Assembly (NCBI GenBank): GCA_020639255.1
Contig: JACKGZ010000001.1
Coordinates: forward strand, 434,001 to 498,000
DNA from: Phycisphaera sp.
Lineage (GTDB): Bacteria; Planctomycetota; Phycisphaerae; Phycisphaerales; UBA1924
Length of the DNA stretch: 64,000 nt
Reading direction: 5' to 3'
Shown here: in pieces, positions 8,269 to 17,693 of the stretch
Numbering within the stretch: the first letter of the stretch is position 1
How the letters are laid out: every line of letters begins with the position of its first letter
The notes under the pieces: model-generated
Databases searched by the model: none
The model's input: only the letters and a program-made list of their open reading frames with translations
What the model was told of the DNA's origin: nothing
Made by a program: the position numbers and the translations under genes

Positions 8269-8420
8269 TTTCAACTCCTCTTCAACGCTCATCGTGTTAT
8301 ACGGACGTTCAGGCCTACCGAGTTCGGATGGATCCAGGTTCTGTGAGTTCCTGGATTGCGTAGCGTCATTATGGCCGATGTGAGCATGATTGTTTGTAAT
8401 ATGTTTGGTATTATCAGGTC

Positions 8421-9656
8421 ATGCCCGGCGGAGCCGACCAGCCTGATCTGGAAGTCCTCTTTCTGGACTTCGACGCCTTCTTTGCGGGCGTGGAGCAGAT
8501 GGACCGCCCCGAGCTGCGCGGCAAACCCATCGTCATCACGCCGACGCCCGGCCCGTCGGGGTGCTGCATCACGGCCAGCTACGAGGCGAGGGCCTACGGC
8601 ATCAAAACGGGCATCCGCGCCAGCGAAGCCATGAAGCTCTGCCCGGAGGTGATCGTCGTCCGCTCGCGGGCCAACAGGTACATCGAGGTGCATCACGCGC
8701 TTGTGGAGGCCATCGGCACGGCGCTCTGCATCGAGAGCGTCGACAGCGTGGACGAGCTGTGGGGGCGTCTACTCAGCAACGAGCGGGAGCGCGCCGACGC
8801 GGAGCGGATCGCAAGGGGCATCAAGCGCGCCATCCGCGAGCGCGTCGGCCCGATCACCTGCTCGGTGGGCATCGGCCCAAACCGGCTGATTGCGAAGGTC
8901 GCCGCCGGGATGCACAAGCCCGACGGTCTCACGGTCATCGGGCGCTCGGAGCTGCCCGGCCCCTTGCTCGCCATGAAGCTGACCGACCTGCCCGGCATCA
9001 GCAGGGGGATCAACAGGCGCTTGCGGGCCAAGGGCATCACGACGATGGAGGGGCTGTACGCCCGCTCCAAGCGCCAGCTCAAAGACGCATGGGGCTCGGT
9101 GCTGGGTGAGTACTGGTACGAGTGGATCAGGGGCGAGCACCTGCTCGGCCCGAAGACCCGCCGACAGACGATCGGGCACCAGCATGTGCTCGCGCCCAAG
9201 TACCGAGCGCACCCCAAGGCGTGGGGCGTGGCGGTCCGCCTGCTCAGCAAGGCGGCTCAGCGGATGCGCCGAGAGGGCTACGTCGCGGGGAAGCTGTTTC
9301 TGGCGCTGCAGTACGCCGACCGGAGCCAGTGGGGGGACTGGGCCCCGCTGGGGAACACGTCGGACACGGTCGAGATGTACGAGACGCTGGTGGTGCTCTG
9401 GCAGGAAGCCCCCGTCGCGGACGTGCTGATGGTGGCCGTCACGCTGATGGACCTATCCCCGCCCGACGCGCAGCTCCCGCTCTTCGAGGGAGAACGCCAC
9501 AGCCGCCAGCTGTGGGCAGCCATCGACAAGATCAACGCCCGCTACGGGGTCGATAAGGTGTATATCGCCACCATGCACGGGCAGAAGGACTCAGCGCCAC
9601 GGCGGATCCCATTCGGCAGGCCGCCGGATCTGAGGCTGGCGGATGTGGATGAGTAG
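8421..9656 (+). CDS. Y-family DNA polymerase (DinB/Pol IV-like)
   Basis: A 411-residue translesion polymerase. The catalytic palm is complete: FLDFDAFFAGVE holds the first metal-binding Asp (D16) and SVDEL holds the Asp-Glu pair (D111, E112). GIGPNRLIAKVAAGMHKPDG and DLPGISRGINRRL follow as the thumb/HhH region, and the little-finger domain begins around residue 250 (GHQHVLAPKYRAH). The C-terminus is long and ends without an evident beta-clamp peptide, although DAQLPLF near residue 350 resembles a clamp-binding motif (Q-L-x-L-F). The ATG at 8421 has no strong ribosome binding site. It would copy damaged DNA, in the same theme as the SRAP protein upstream. ImuB-type inactivity is unlikely because the acidic residues are present. 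Confidence 0.88.
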   Translation: MPGGADQPDLEVLFLDFDAFFAGVEQMDRPELRGKPIVITPTPGPSGCCITASYEARAYGIKTGIRASEAMKLCPEVIVVRSRANRYIEVHHALVEAIGTALCIESVDSVDELWGRLLSNERERADAERIARGIKRAIRERVGPITCSVGIGPNRLIAKVAAGMHKPDGLTVIGRSELPGPLLAMKLTDLPGISRGINRRLRAKGITTMEGLYARSKRQLKDAWGSVLGEYWYEWIRGEHLLGPKTRRQTIGHQHVLAPKYRAHPKAWGVAVRLLSKAAQRMRREGYVAGKLFLALQYADRSQWGDWAPLGNTSDTVEMYETLVVLWQEAPVADVLMVAVTLMDLSPPDAQLPLFEGERHSRQLWAAIDKINARYGVDKVYIATMHGQKDSAPRRIPFGRPPDLRLADVDE

Positions 9657-10240
9657 AATCTATGGTAAACTAGCTGCATCTACGAGTGCCAAGATGCCAA
9701 CCCGAATGACATTTGGGAGCGTCGGCAAACTCCCGACAAGCCTGTCCAAATCGGAAATTGTTGGGGGGGGAGGGGGGACATTCTGCGGTTCGCTGACTGG
9801 TTGAGCGCGCGAAGGCACTTTCCGATACATGATAGCGTTCGAGGTGAATGTAAAGTGTGTGTGTTTGCGACCTTTCTGGTAGCATATGCGGTCGATTCTG
9901 TCGGGTGGTAGTACCTTGGGTCTTTGCTTGCTTCGCTCAAGCTAGAGTTCGGCCTGTCCGCTCGGGTCTGATGGTGGTGAGAGTACAGCATTTACCATCG
10001 CCTCAATGCACGCACACACTGCCAAAGGTAGGGTGGGCCATGCCTCAACCAGCCGGGCGAGGGCGGGGTCTGCCGGTGGGGTGTGGGGTGTCTGTGTTCC
10101 AGGTGCGCCGGATTCTGCGCCGCCCGATTTGGGAATCGGCGTATTCTTCGGGGAATTGGGGGTGGGTTCGAGTCCCCGCTTGCCCATTGGATCACCAAGT
10201 TCCGAGGTGCGCTGTGGCGGATTCCGGGTCGGGTCACCAG
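9657..10240. other. 584-bp gene-poor stretch with a tRNA-like fold
   Basis: No convincing protein gene lies here; the open frames read as low-complexity shadows. A G-run region sits at about 9758-9778. Near the right end is a chain of arms that resembles a class II tRNA. There is a D-like stem GCGC/GCGC (10105-10120), a 6-bp hairpin CCGATT/AATCGG (10124-10139) and a variable-arm hairpin ATTC/GAAT (10143-10156). A T-loop GGGTTCGAGTCCC follows (10164-10176), then CTTGCCCA (10179-10186). The T-stem has two mismatches and no adjacent 5' acceptor strand pairs well, so I do not call a functional tRNA. Confidence 0.4.
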
Positions 10241-10615
10241 ATGCGGTCCAAGTACGAGGGCGTCAAACCTTGGGTTGCCGCGCTGCACCGAGCGCACAGG
10301 GTTCTCGGGTATGCATACCTTGTGTGGTTTGGTCTCTTCGTTGCGGGTATTGCGATCTATCACGCGCTCGGGAAGCCTGAGAGCATGTCGGATTCATTTC
10401 CGACGGCATTCGCCGGTATTTTCATTGTGCTCTGGGTCGCTTCGCAGGTTTGCATCTTTCTCTCGCATGTCCTCGTCCGGAAGATGTACTTCGCGACGAT
10501 CCCCTCGTTCTTCCTCCACGGGTTCTTGATGCTCTTTCCTATTGTCAATGCGCTGGTCGTCTGGTCGATGGCGCCCGAGTTGCCCGCGCATGCCAGGGCG
10601 AGCACCCCGCTGTAA
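10241..10615 (+). CDS. Small membrane protein, three predicted transmembrane helices
   Basis: A 124-residue protein starting at the ATG at 10241. The frame stays open upstream to 9857, but that part is low-complexity and overlaps the tRNA-like arms, so the shorter form is preferred. Hydrophobic segments lie at about residues 20-42 (LGYAYLVWFGLFVAGIAIYH), 56-80 and 90-112. The ribosome binding site is weak. I do not recognise a family. It stands alone, convergent with the prepilin-like gene downstream and 28 bases from it. Confidence 0.6.
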   Translation: MRSKYEGVKPWVAALHRAHRVLGYAYLVWFGLFVAGIAIYHALGKPESMSDSFPTAFAGIFIVLWVASQVCIFLSHVLVRKMYFATIPSFFLHGFLMLFPIVNALVVWSMAPELPAHARASTPL

Positions 10616-10643
10616 TCGTGCGGTCGACAAATCTGGAGTTCGA

Positions 10644-11618
10644 TTATTGCCAGTACTGCACGTGCGGCTTGCCGTCGTTGTTCCAGCGGCGCATGCGGGC
10701 CTTGCGTGCGGGGTCGTTGGTTTCGTTCTGCCAGTCGTTGCCCGGACCGGACTCGGAATCGTTGATGAACGTGTAATCATTGACGCGCTGCGCCTCGACG
10801 TGGCCGTCGAGGAAGGCGAAGTTGGCCTGGCCGTCGAAGTAGCCGCCGGGGTGCGCGAATGGGTAGGCCGCAAGCGGAGTCGCCCAGGGGTCGTTGTTGA
10901 CATCAATGAACGAGTCGGTGACCGCGATCATATTGGCCGGTTCGGTGACCGTGTGGATGCGAGGGCCGAACTGTGAGATGGCTTCGCGTCGGTCGCCGAC
11001 GTCGTCCGAGTCGAACATATCGCGGGGATTGACGTGCATGCCCATGCCGAGCATGAGCGTGGCACCCGGAAGCCGAGGATCGGGGATGAAGCTGTCGGCG
11101 GTGCCGGACTCGTTCCACGCAAAACTGAACGTGGAGAAGCCGCCCTCGACATCGCGGAAATCGAAACGCCCGGGGCGGTGGACGACCATGATTTCGTTGT
11201 CTTCGTAGCCGAAGTCCACGCCGACGTATCCGTCGCGTGCACGGTATCGGCTGCGTTCACTGAGGTATTTGTACCAGTCGACGGGGTAGTCCTTGCCGGC
11301 ACCTGGGTTTCGAAAGACTTCCATTGATTTGTCATCGCCGCCCATACCCAACCGGATCTGGGCCGGCCATGAATAGGCCCACGAGCCCGATGACGCGTCG
11401 TGTCCTGTGGGCATCTCGCCGTCGAACTGGTCGGCGTACATGGCCAGTCCTTGTTGGACGCTGCGGTGGTTGGCCTGGCCGAGCAGTTTCTGAGCGGCGA
11501 GCCGCGCCTTGGCGAGCGCCGGGAGCAGGATCCCGATGAGCAACGCGATAATCGCGATGACAACGAGCAGCTCGATCAGCGTGAATCCATCCCGACTCGT
11601 TTTCGATCCGTGATGCAT
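10644..11618 (-). CDS. Type IV pilin-like protein with prepilin cleavage motif
   Basis: The start at 11618 is chosen because AAGGAGA lies about ten bases before it. The 324-residue product begins with a short leader ending in Gly, then FTLIELLVVIAIIALLIGI, the classic prepilin peptidase site with Glu at mature position 5 and a hydrophobic helix. The rest is a globular domain near whose end is FAFLDGHVEAQRV, the H-x-DG-type region found in the many planctomycete pseudopilin-like proteins (DUF1559 relatives). After cleavage by PilD it would be assembled into, or associated with, a pilus or secretion pseudopilus. PilT- and GspE-like genes are in this window but far away (38504-41437). The ligand or true role is unknown. 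Confidence 0.85.
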   Translation of the reverse strand: MHHGSKTSRDGFTLIELLVVIAIIALLIGILLPALAKARLAAQKLLGQANHRSVQQGLAMYADQFDGEMPTGHDASSGSWAYSWPAQIRLGMGGDDKSMEVFRNPGAGKDYPVDWYKYLSERSRYRARDGYVGVDFGYEDNEIMVVHRPGRFDFRDVEGGFSTFSFAWNESGTADSFIPDPRLPGATLMLGMGMHVNPRDMFDSDDVGDRREAISQFGPRIHTVTEPANMIAVTDSFIDVNNDPWATPLAAYPFAHPGGYFDGQANFAFLDGHVEAQRVNDYTFINDSESGPGNDWQNETNDPARKARMRRWNNDGKPHVQYWQ

Positions 11619-11753
11619 CGGCTGGTCTCCTTCACCGAGAGTTGACTCACGGATGAATCTAACATGGATCACAGATCCATGTGACAAATTTGTAGTTGTT
11701 CTTTGTAAGGTATTTCAATCGGTCACTGGTCGCCGAGAGCCGTACGCTCCGAG

Positions 11754-14423
11754 ATGACCAACCCCGAGCGTGCTCACATCGAACAGGCATTGGCCGAGGC
11801 CTCTCAGAGGCTGCTCCCAAAAGCGCTCGAACTCGCCTGCGAGCTGGCCGGGATCTGTGGTGCGGACACCGAGGCAGCTCTCGAAGAGGCCGCGTTGCGG
11901 ATCGGTCAGCTCGGGATCGATGAAATATCCGATATCACACGCTTTGTGACGGCACGGTTCCATCTGCTCAACAAGGCCGAGCAGCTCAGCATCATCCGGA
12001 TCAACCGCGAGCGTTCGCAGCGAGCGACGGCTGAGTCGCCCAGGCCCGAATCGGTCGCGGCTGCGGTCGTCGAACTCCGCGGCAGGGGTGTGTCGGACGA
12101 AGCGCTGCGAGGCATCGCGGGCCGGCTCAATATCCAACCCACGCTGACAGCACACCCGACCGAAGCGCGCAGGCGTTCGGTACTCGACAAGCAGACACAG
12201 ATCGCGCTCGAGCTCTACCGCCTCGATGACGAGCGGCTGATCCCGGAGGAGCACCAGGACATCCACGAGCGCGTGTGCCAGCTCGTGTCGTCGCTGCTCG
12301 TGACGGACACGGTGCGCACGAGGCGGCTCGATGTCTTCGACGAGATCCGCAACGGAATCTATTTCCTCACGACGACGATCTGGGACATCGTGCCCAGGCT
12401 CGCCAGCGATCTGGCGCGGGCGATCGGGGACGACGAGTCGGCGGCCGACTTGCCGGCGTATCTGAGCTACCGCTCGTGGATCGGTGGCGACCGCGACGGC
12501 AACCCGAAGGTGACCGCCGGCGTCACGCGTCAGGCGTTCCGGGAGATGCGCGAGAGCGCGGTGAAGCTCTGGGACGCATCGCTCTACGCGCTGCAGCGAG
12601 AGCTGAGCGTCTCCGAGAAGCTGGTTGATTTCGATCTGCCCGCGGGGCGGTGCCGACCTCTGTCCGAGGAAGTGAGTGTCGCCGAGCATCAGCGGTTCGA
12701 GCCGCTGCGGCTGCGGATCATCGAGATCCGCCAGGCGATCAAGGAGGATCCGACGTACACGTCTGCGGATCTGGAGCAGGATCTTGTGATCCTGCGAGAA
12801 GAGCTGCTGCGCGTGGGGCTGGCGAGAAACGCGAACTCAGGGCCCTTGGTTGATGCGATCGTTCGGGCGCGGGCGTTCGGGCTACGCATTGCGACGCTGG
12901 ACATCCGTCAGCACAGCTCGGTGCACGAAGCGGCGGTGGGGGAGTTGCTTCGGCTTGCGGGCGCGGAGGAGAGGTATTCGGAGCTTTCCGAGGAGGCCAA
13001 GCTCGATCTGCTCCGGCGCGAGCTGCACACGCCCAGGCCCCTGCGCCCGGTGCACGCCGAGCTCACGCCCGAGACGCAGGAGATTTTCGACACGCTGGGC
13101 GTGGTCGCCGAGGCGCTTCAGCGCGACGCCAATGCGGTGCGTTCGTACATCGTCTCGATGACGCACGGGCTGAGCGATCTGTACGAGGTGCTGCTGGTCA
13201 TGAAAGAGGCGGGCCTCGTGTGGCACGAGCCTGGCGGCAGGCTCGTGGCGCGGGTGCAGGTCGTGCCGCTGTTCGAGACGATCGACGACCTGGATCGGGC
13301 GCCGGGGATCGTGAGCGAGATGCTCGACGACGAGCTCTTCGCGCAGCACACTCGGGCGACGTCGAGCGGCGAACGCCCCGAGCAGGAGATCATGCTCGGG
13401 TACTCGGATTCCAACAAGGACGGCGGCTTCCTGATGGCCAACTACGCGCTCCAGCGGGCGCAGGAGTCGGTCGCGGGTGTGGGCCATGAGCGGGGCGTGC
13501 GGATCCGCTTCTTCCACGGGCGGGGAGGCACGGTCGGTCGCGGGGGCGGGCGCGCGGGTCGCGCGATGCTCGCGGCTCCGGCGCACGCGCGGTCGGGATC
13601 GCTCAGGTTTACCGAGCAGGGCGAGGTGATCTCGTTCCGGTACGCGCTGCCGCAGATGGCGCACAGGCACCTCGAACAGATCGTCAACGCGGCTCTGCTC
13701 TGCGAGGGCACGCCAAGCGGCGCAGAGAACGGCGAGTCGGAGCTGATCGATGCGATCGGTGTGCTCGCGGGGCGCGCGATGAGCCGGTATCGCGAGTTGA
13801 TCGATCATCCGGAGTTCTGGGATTGGTTCGTCTCGACAACCCCGATCGCGCAGATCGGTTCGCTCCCGATCGCTAGCCGGCCCGTGTCGCGCGCGGGCAA
13901 GACGATGGAGTTCGAGAACCTGCGGGCGATCCCGTGGGGGTTCTCATGGATCCAGATCCGTGCGCTCGTGCCGGGGTGGTTCGGTGTGGGCTCGGCGCTC
14001 AATGCGAACGACCCCGAAGGCAAGGCGGCTGCCGAGATTGCTGCGAAGTTCGCGCACAGCCCATTCCTCGGGACGCTGCTAGCGAACACCTCACAGGAAT
14101 TGGCGCGTGCAAGGCTCCCGATTGTTAGGCGGTACGCGGCGCTCGCGGGCGATCACGCGGTCGTTATGCGGATGATCGAAGACGAGTACGAGGCGACGAC
14201 CTCGGCGGTGCTGCGGTTGACGGGCAAGCCAACGTTGTTGTCACACTCCCCGGCGATCGAGCGGGCCATCGCCGAGCGGAACCCGTGGACGGACGTGCTC
14301 AACCTGATCCAGATCGAATTGCTCTCGCGTCAGCGCGCGGGCGGAGGCGACGAGGAAGAGCTGCGCGAGGCGATCCAGTCGACCATCAACGGCATCGCGG
14401 CGGCGATGCAGTCGACGGGCTGA
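11754..14423 (+). CDS. ppc: Phosphoenolpyruvate carboxylase
   Basis: An 889-residue protein, close to the usual bacterial length, that adds bicarbonate to phosphoenolpyruvate to make oxaloacetate for the TCA cycle. Hallmarks are present in order: LTAHPTEARRR with the catalytic His134, GGDRDGNPKVTAGV near residue 245, GYSDSNKDGGFL near 548, the glycine-rich FHGRGGTVGRGGG loop near 587, and the C-terminal AAAMQSTG that resembles the family ending NTG. Nothing appears missing. It lies alone between the divergent pilin-like gene and a convergent DoxX-like gene whose stop is only six bases away. Allosteric control is expected from the family but not readable here. Confidence 0.97.
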   Translation: MTNPERAHIEQALAEASQRLLPKALELACELAGICGADTEAALEEAALRIGQLGIDEISDITRFVTARFHLLNKAEQLSIIRINRERSQRATAESPRPESVAAAVVELRGRGVSDEALRGIAGRLNIQPTLTAHPTEARRRSVLDKQTQIALELYRLDDERLIPEEHQDIHERVCQLVSSLLVTDTVRTRRLDVFDEIRNGIYFLTTTIWDIVPRLASDLARAIGDDESAADLPAYLSYRSWIGGDRDGNPKVTAGVTRQAFREMRESAVKLWDASLYALQRELSVSEKLVDFDLPAGRCRPLSEEVSVAEHQRFEPLRLRIIEIRQAIKEDPTYTSADLEQDLVILREELLRVGLARNANSGPLVDAIVRARAFGLRIATLDIRQHSSVHEAAVGELLRLAGAEERYSELSEEAKLDLLRRELHTPRPLRPVHAELTPETQEIFDTLGVVAEALQRDANAVRSYIVSMTHGLSDLYEVLLVMKEAGLVWHEPGGRLVARVQVVPLFETIDDLDRAPGIVSEMLDDELFAQHTRATSSGERPEQEIMLGYSDSNKDGGFLMANYALQRAQESVAGVGHERGVRIRFFHGRGGTVGRGGGRAGRAMLAAPAHARSGSLRFTEQGEVISFRYALPQMAHRHLEQIVNAALLCEGTPSGAENGESELIDAIGVLAGRAMSRYRELIDHPEFWDWFVSTTPIAQIGSLPIASRPVSRAGKTMEFENLRAIPWGFSWIQIRALVPGWFGVGSALNANDPEGKAAAEIAAKFAHSPFLGTLLANTSQELARARLPIVRRYAALAGDHAVVMRMIEDEYEATTSAVLRLTGKPTLLSHSPAIERAIAERNPWTDVLNLIQIELLSRQRAGGGDEEELREAIQSTINGIAAAMQSTG

Positions 14424-14429
14424 GCACGA

Positions 14430-14861
14430 TCAGGCGTCGGGCGAGGCTTTGTATGCGAGGCGTTTGGGTATGACTCCCGCGACGCCGCCAGCTTTGTTCA
14501 GTTCGAGCAGAGCCGCGGTGACCGAAGCGATGAGCGTGATGATCGCTGCGATGAACACGCCGAGGAAATCGCCCTCGATACCCACGGGCCCGACGACATG
14601 ACTGGCGATCGCTCCGAGCATGGTGAAAACAGCGAGTACGGAGCCGAAGAAGGCTGTACGGGGGACGAGCAAGACGATCACTGTGATGAGTTCAATGACG
14701 CCGATCGCGATGACAACGGGCCAGCCGCCGGGGAGTTTCTCGGCGAGGGGACCGGCCATACCCGTGAACTTGGGCACGAAGCCCGTGACGGTGAAGAAGA
14801 AGACCACGACGAGCTTGGCGGCCCAGCGTGTGATAGTCAGCGTCCTGGTTTCATGATTCAT
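14430..14861 (-). CDS. DoxX/DoxD-like membrane protein
   Basis: A 143-residue protein from the ATG at 14861. It has four hydrophobic segments, roughly residues 10-32, 47-67, 70-90 and 100-120, with FFFTVTGFVPKFTG near the first helix. This is the small four-helix DoxX-like architecture. Such proteins are poorly characterised; some take part in thiosulfate oxidation or oxidative stress. The open frame continues far upstream, but that part is antisense shadow of the flanking gene. The ribosome binding site is weak (GGGAAA). It converges with ppc. Confidence 0.75.
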   Translation of the reverse strand: MNHETRTLTITRWAAKLVVVFFFTVTGFVPKFTGMAGPLAEKLPGGWPVVIAIGVIELITVIVLLVPRTAFFGSVLAVFTMLGAIASHVVGPVGIEGDFLGVFIAAIITLIASVTAALLELNKAGGVAGVIPKRLAYKASPDA

Positions 14862-14967
14862 AGTGTTTCCCGTTGGGTTTGTGAACGATTGAACGCTGCA
14901 TCTGATGGGTGTATTCCGGCAATCACTTGGATTGGCTCGCCGAGTATGATCCTGAGTCTGAATCTGA

Positions 14968-16230
14968 GTGACGGAGAGTTTGGCTTTGAACCCAGTCGAT
15001 GCCGCATATCTGGTCGCTGCCGTGGCAGCGTCGCCGACGCTCGCGCGGAAGTCTCGCCGCGGATGGTCGGAGCGTCTTGGGATCACGATCGAGCCCAAGC
15101 CAGGGGCGACGGACCGGAGGCGTGTGCTGCTGCACGCGGTGTCGGTGGGGGAGGTCAACGCGCTGCGCACGCTGGTGCCGATGCTCGCCGAGCGAGCGCA
15201 GGTGGTGGTGTGCGCGTCGACGGACACGGGGCTCGCCAGGGCGCGTGAGCTGTACACGGGCGTCGCCGAGGTCGGGCGGATGCCGATGGATTTCTCGTGG
15301 GGTGTGGAGCGGTTCCTTCGGCGCGTGAAGCCGGATGTCGTGGGTCTGGTCGAGCTCGAGGTCTGGCCCAATCTGACGCTCGCGTGCCGTCGGCGCGACA
15401 TCCCGGTGTGCATCATCAACGGCCGGTTGAGCGAGCGTTCGTTCGAGGGCTATCGCCGAGCCAGGCGCGTCGTGGGTGGTCTGTTCGAATCGCTCTCGGT
15501 CGTGGCGGCTCAAGACGCAACCTATGCGGGGCGCTTCCACAAGATGGGCGCGCGCAACGTCGTCGTCACTGGATCCATGAAGTGGGACGCGGCGAACCTC
15601 GCGACCGACTCGGCGAAGGCGGATGAATTGGCCGAGGCGCTCGGTATCGATCGGGAACGCCCGCTGATCGTCGCGGGCAGCACGGGGCCGGGCGAGGAGG
15701 AGCTGCTCAACGAGGCGTGCCCGGCGGGGGTGCAGCTGTTGTGCGCGCCGCGCAAGCCCGAGCGGTTCGACGGCGCGGCATTGGCGCTCGGCGAGTGCGT
15801 CCGGCGATCGACGGGCGAGCGGCGGGTCGGCGCGACGCGGTTCCTGCTCGACACGATCGGCGAGCTGCGACACGCGTACGAGCTTGCGGATCTGGTCGTG
15901 ATGGGGCGGTCGTTCGGCGATCAGTTCGGGTCGGACCCGACCGAGCCGGCGGCCCTCGGTAAGGCCACGCTCATCGGGCCGAGCGTCGGGGATTTCACCG
16001 AAATCGTCGGCGTGCTCGAGAAGGCGGGGGGGCTGGCGAGGTCGACGAGGCGTTCGCTCGCGGCCGATCTGGAGCGGCTCATCCGCGATGGTGACGAGCG
16101 CCGAAAGCTGGGTGAGAACGCCCTGGCCTGTGTCGAGGCGCAGCGCGGGGCGAGCGCCAGGCACGCCGAGCTGCTTATGACGCTGGCGGGACTCACAAAG
16201 CGAAGGCGGCCCGTGCGGGGCGTTGCCTAA
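14968..16230 (+). CDS. waaA: 3-deoxy-D-manno-octulosonic acid (Kdo) transferase
   Basis: A glycosyltransferase family 30 protein of about 420 residues that transfers Kdo from CMP-Kdo to lipid A at the inner membrane. It carries HAVSVGEVNA with the catalytic Glu, VVCASTDTGLARA, ELEVWPNL, INGRLSERSFEGYRR, then the C-terminal nucleotide-binding domain with GSMKWD, VAGSTGPGEE, LCAPRKPERF and VMGRSFGDQFGSDPTEPAALG. The start is uncertain. GTG at 14968 has no ribosome binding site, while an in-frame TTG at 14986 has GGAG (14973-14976) nine bases before it and may be the true start. The usual N-terminal membrane helix is short here. tRNA-Lys follows 26 bases later. Confidence 0.9.
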   Translation: MTESLALNPVDAAYLVAAVAASPTLARKSRRGWSERLGITIEPKPGATDRRRVLLHAVSVGEVNALRTLVPMLAERAQVVVCASTDTGLARARELYTGVAEVGRMPMDFSWGVERFLRRVKPDVVGLVELEVWPNLTLACRRRDIPVCIINGRLSERSFEGYRRARRVVGGLFESLSVVAAQDATYAGRFHKMGARNVVVTGSMKWDAANLATDSAKADELAEALGIDRERPLIVAGSTGPGEEELLNEACPAGVQLLCAPRKPERFDGAALALGECVRRSTGERRVGATRFLLDTIGELRHAYELADLVVMGRSFGDQFGSDPTEPAALGKATLIGPSVGDFTEIVGVLEKAGGLARSTRRSLAADLERLIRDGDERRKLGENALACVEAQRGASARHAELLMTLAGLTKRRRPVRGVA

Positions 16231-16256
16231 GATCGCGTCCGAGCGCCTAGGCGCGA

Positions 16257-16329
16257 GGGGACGTAGCTCAGTTGGTAGAGCATCGGACTTTTAATCCGCT
16301 GGTCCAGGGTTCGAGTCCCTGCGTCCCCA
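16257..16329 (+). tRNA. tRNA-Lys (anticodon TTT)
   Basis: A 73-base cloverleaf. The acceptor strand GGGGACG pairs with CGTCCCC, followed by discriminator A at 16329. The D-arm is AGCTCAGTTGGTAGAGC. The anticodon loop is CTTTTAA with anticodon TTT, on a stem of four pairs plus one U-C mismatch at its base. The T-arm CAGGGTTCGAGTCCCTG is perfect. CCA is not encoded. It follows waaA by 26 bases. Confidence 0.96.
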
Positions 16330-16511
16330 TTCTCACACTCAGCCCACCAAACCTTGATCTCGCCTTCATCCATCGGGTTTCATGCTCGGTTGTGGGAACG
16401 AAACGCAAACACCCGATCAATCCGTGCATTCGGCACCATGAGGTGGCGGATGCTCGCCCCGGCGGGTAGCTTTGAGGCGCTCGGGCGCCTCGCCCGGCAG
16501 GAGGGATACCG

Positions 16512-17684
16512 ATGAAGAAGCTGGCTGCGGCATGCATGGTGGGGATGGTCGTCGCGTTCGCGAACGCGCAGGAGTCTGACACGTCCTGGAAGCCGCTCTT
16601 TAACGGCGAGGATCTCACGGGCTGGGTCTCGACCGGTGAGCCCGATGCTTGGGGAGTCGAGAACGGCGAGATCGTCACCGTGAAGCCCGGCACGGGCGGC
16701 TGGCTCCGCACCGATCGCATGTTCCGTGACTTTGAGCTGACCATCGACTTCTTCATGCCCGAGGGCGGGAATTCGGGGCTCGGCCTCCGTGGCTCGTCGG
16801 GCGGCGATCCGGCGTTCACCGGCTTTGAGATCCAGATGCTCGACACCTACGGCGAAGAGCCGGGGCTGCGCAACTGCGGCTCGGTGTACGAGGCCGTCGC
16901 TCCGGCGCGGATGTCGGTGAACAAGCCGGGTGAGTGGAACACCTACCGCGTCATGCTCACGGGAGACACACTCAACGTCTGGCTCAACGGCGAGCCGATC
17001 CACATCGACACGAAGCTCGATGATCGCGGCTTCTTCCGCAGCGAGGAGAACCCGCTGCCGCTGAACACACGCGCCACGACCGGGTATATCGCGGTGCAGG
17101 ACCACGGGCACGCGTTCCGCTATCGCAACATCAAGATCCGCGATCTCTCGGTCGACCCCGAGCCGGCGGGCATGGTGCAGCTCGCCCCGGGCAACATCGA
17201 CGGCTGGTTCAGCCGCGACGCGGGCGAGTGGACGTTCGAGAACGGCGCGATCGTCGGGCGCAACGGCCCGGGGCACCTGTTCACCGAGAAGTCGTACACC
17301 GACTTCGAGCTGCGTGCCCTCGTCAAGGTGAACACCCACGGCAACAGCGGGCTCTACTTCCGCACCGTGCCCAGCGAGCAGGAAGGCTTCCCCTGGCCGA
17401 CCGGCTACGAGGCCCAGGTTGATCAGCACGACCCGAAGAACTACACGGGCTGCATCTACGACCGCGCCTGGCCCGAGAGCAACAGCGGCCCGATTACGCA
17501 GGACAACGCGTGGTTCGACTACCGCATCCGCGCCGAGGGCGATCACATCCGCACGTGGATCAACGGCGTGCCGTTCGTGGACACCGAGCTGACCAACTTC
17601 AGCGAGGGCCACTTCGCGCTGCAGTCGCACCACCCGGGCAACGAGATCATGTACAAGGACGTGCGGGTGCTCGAGCTCGAGTGA
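16512..17684 (+). CDS. Secreted tandem DUF1080 protein (3-keto-disaccharide hydrolase-like)
   Basis: A 390-residue protein with a signal peptide (MKKLAAACMVGMVVAFANA) and a GGAGG site shortly before the ATG. Two copies of the DUF1080 fold follow. The first (about 28-215) has FNGEDLTGWVS, NSGLGLRG and FEIQMLDTYGEEP. The second (about 225-388) has NIDGWFSRDAGEWTFENGAI, GNSGLYFRT, GYEAQVDQHDPKNYTG and WINGVPFVDTEL. DUF1080 is a concanavalin-like fold; characterised members cleave 3-keto-glycosides in the periplasm. The neighbourhood (Gfo/Idh/MocA oxidoreductases, TIM-barrel isomerases) fits that. A GAGGCGC/GCGCCTC hairpin with a TCGG loop lies in the leader (16474-16491). Confidence 0.88.
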   Translation: MKKLAAACMVGMVVAFANAQESDTSWKPLFNGEDLTGWVSTGEPDAWGVENGEIVTVKPGTGGWLRTDRMFRDFELTIDFFMPEGGNSGLGLRGSSGGDPAFTGFEIQMLDTYGEEPGLRNCGSVYEAVAPARMSVNKPGEWNTYRVMLTGDTLNVWLNGEPIHIDTKLDDRGFFRSEENPLPLNTRATTGYIAVQDHGHAFRYRNIKIRDLSVDPEPAGMVQLAPGNIDGWFSRDAGEWTFENGAIVGRNGPGHLFTEKSYTDFELRALVKVNTHGNSGLYFRTVPSEQEGFPWPTGYEAQVDQHDPKNYTGCIYDRAWPESNSGPITQDNAWFDYRIRAEGDHIRTWINGVPFVDTELTNFSEGHFALQSHHPGNEIMYKDVRVLELE

Positions 17685-17693
17685 GCGAGAGGC

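Noticed and set aside
8421..9656. Apparent loss of the catalytic Glu in the Y-family polymerase (SVDSVDEL read as SVDS)
   Set aside because: Aligning the second SVDE (residues 109-112) with the family SIDE/SLDE motif keeps both acidic residues, so the site is intact.
9758..9778. G-run region as a G-quadruplex or recombination site
   Set aside because: Only two long G-runs separated by one A; not enough to support a specific element.
10055..10186. A functional tRNA gene
   Set aside because: Two T-stem mismatches, a six-base anticodon loop and no acceptor strand in the right place; kept only as a finding.
12882..13808. Minus-strand frame opposite ppc
   Set aside because: Antisense shadow; ppc is certain on the plus strand.
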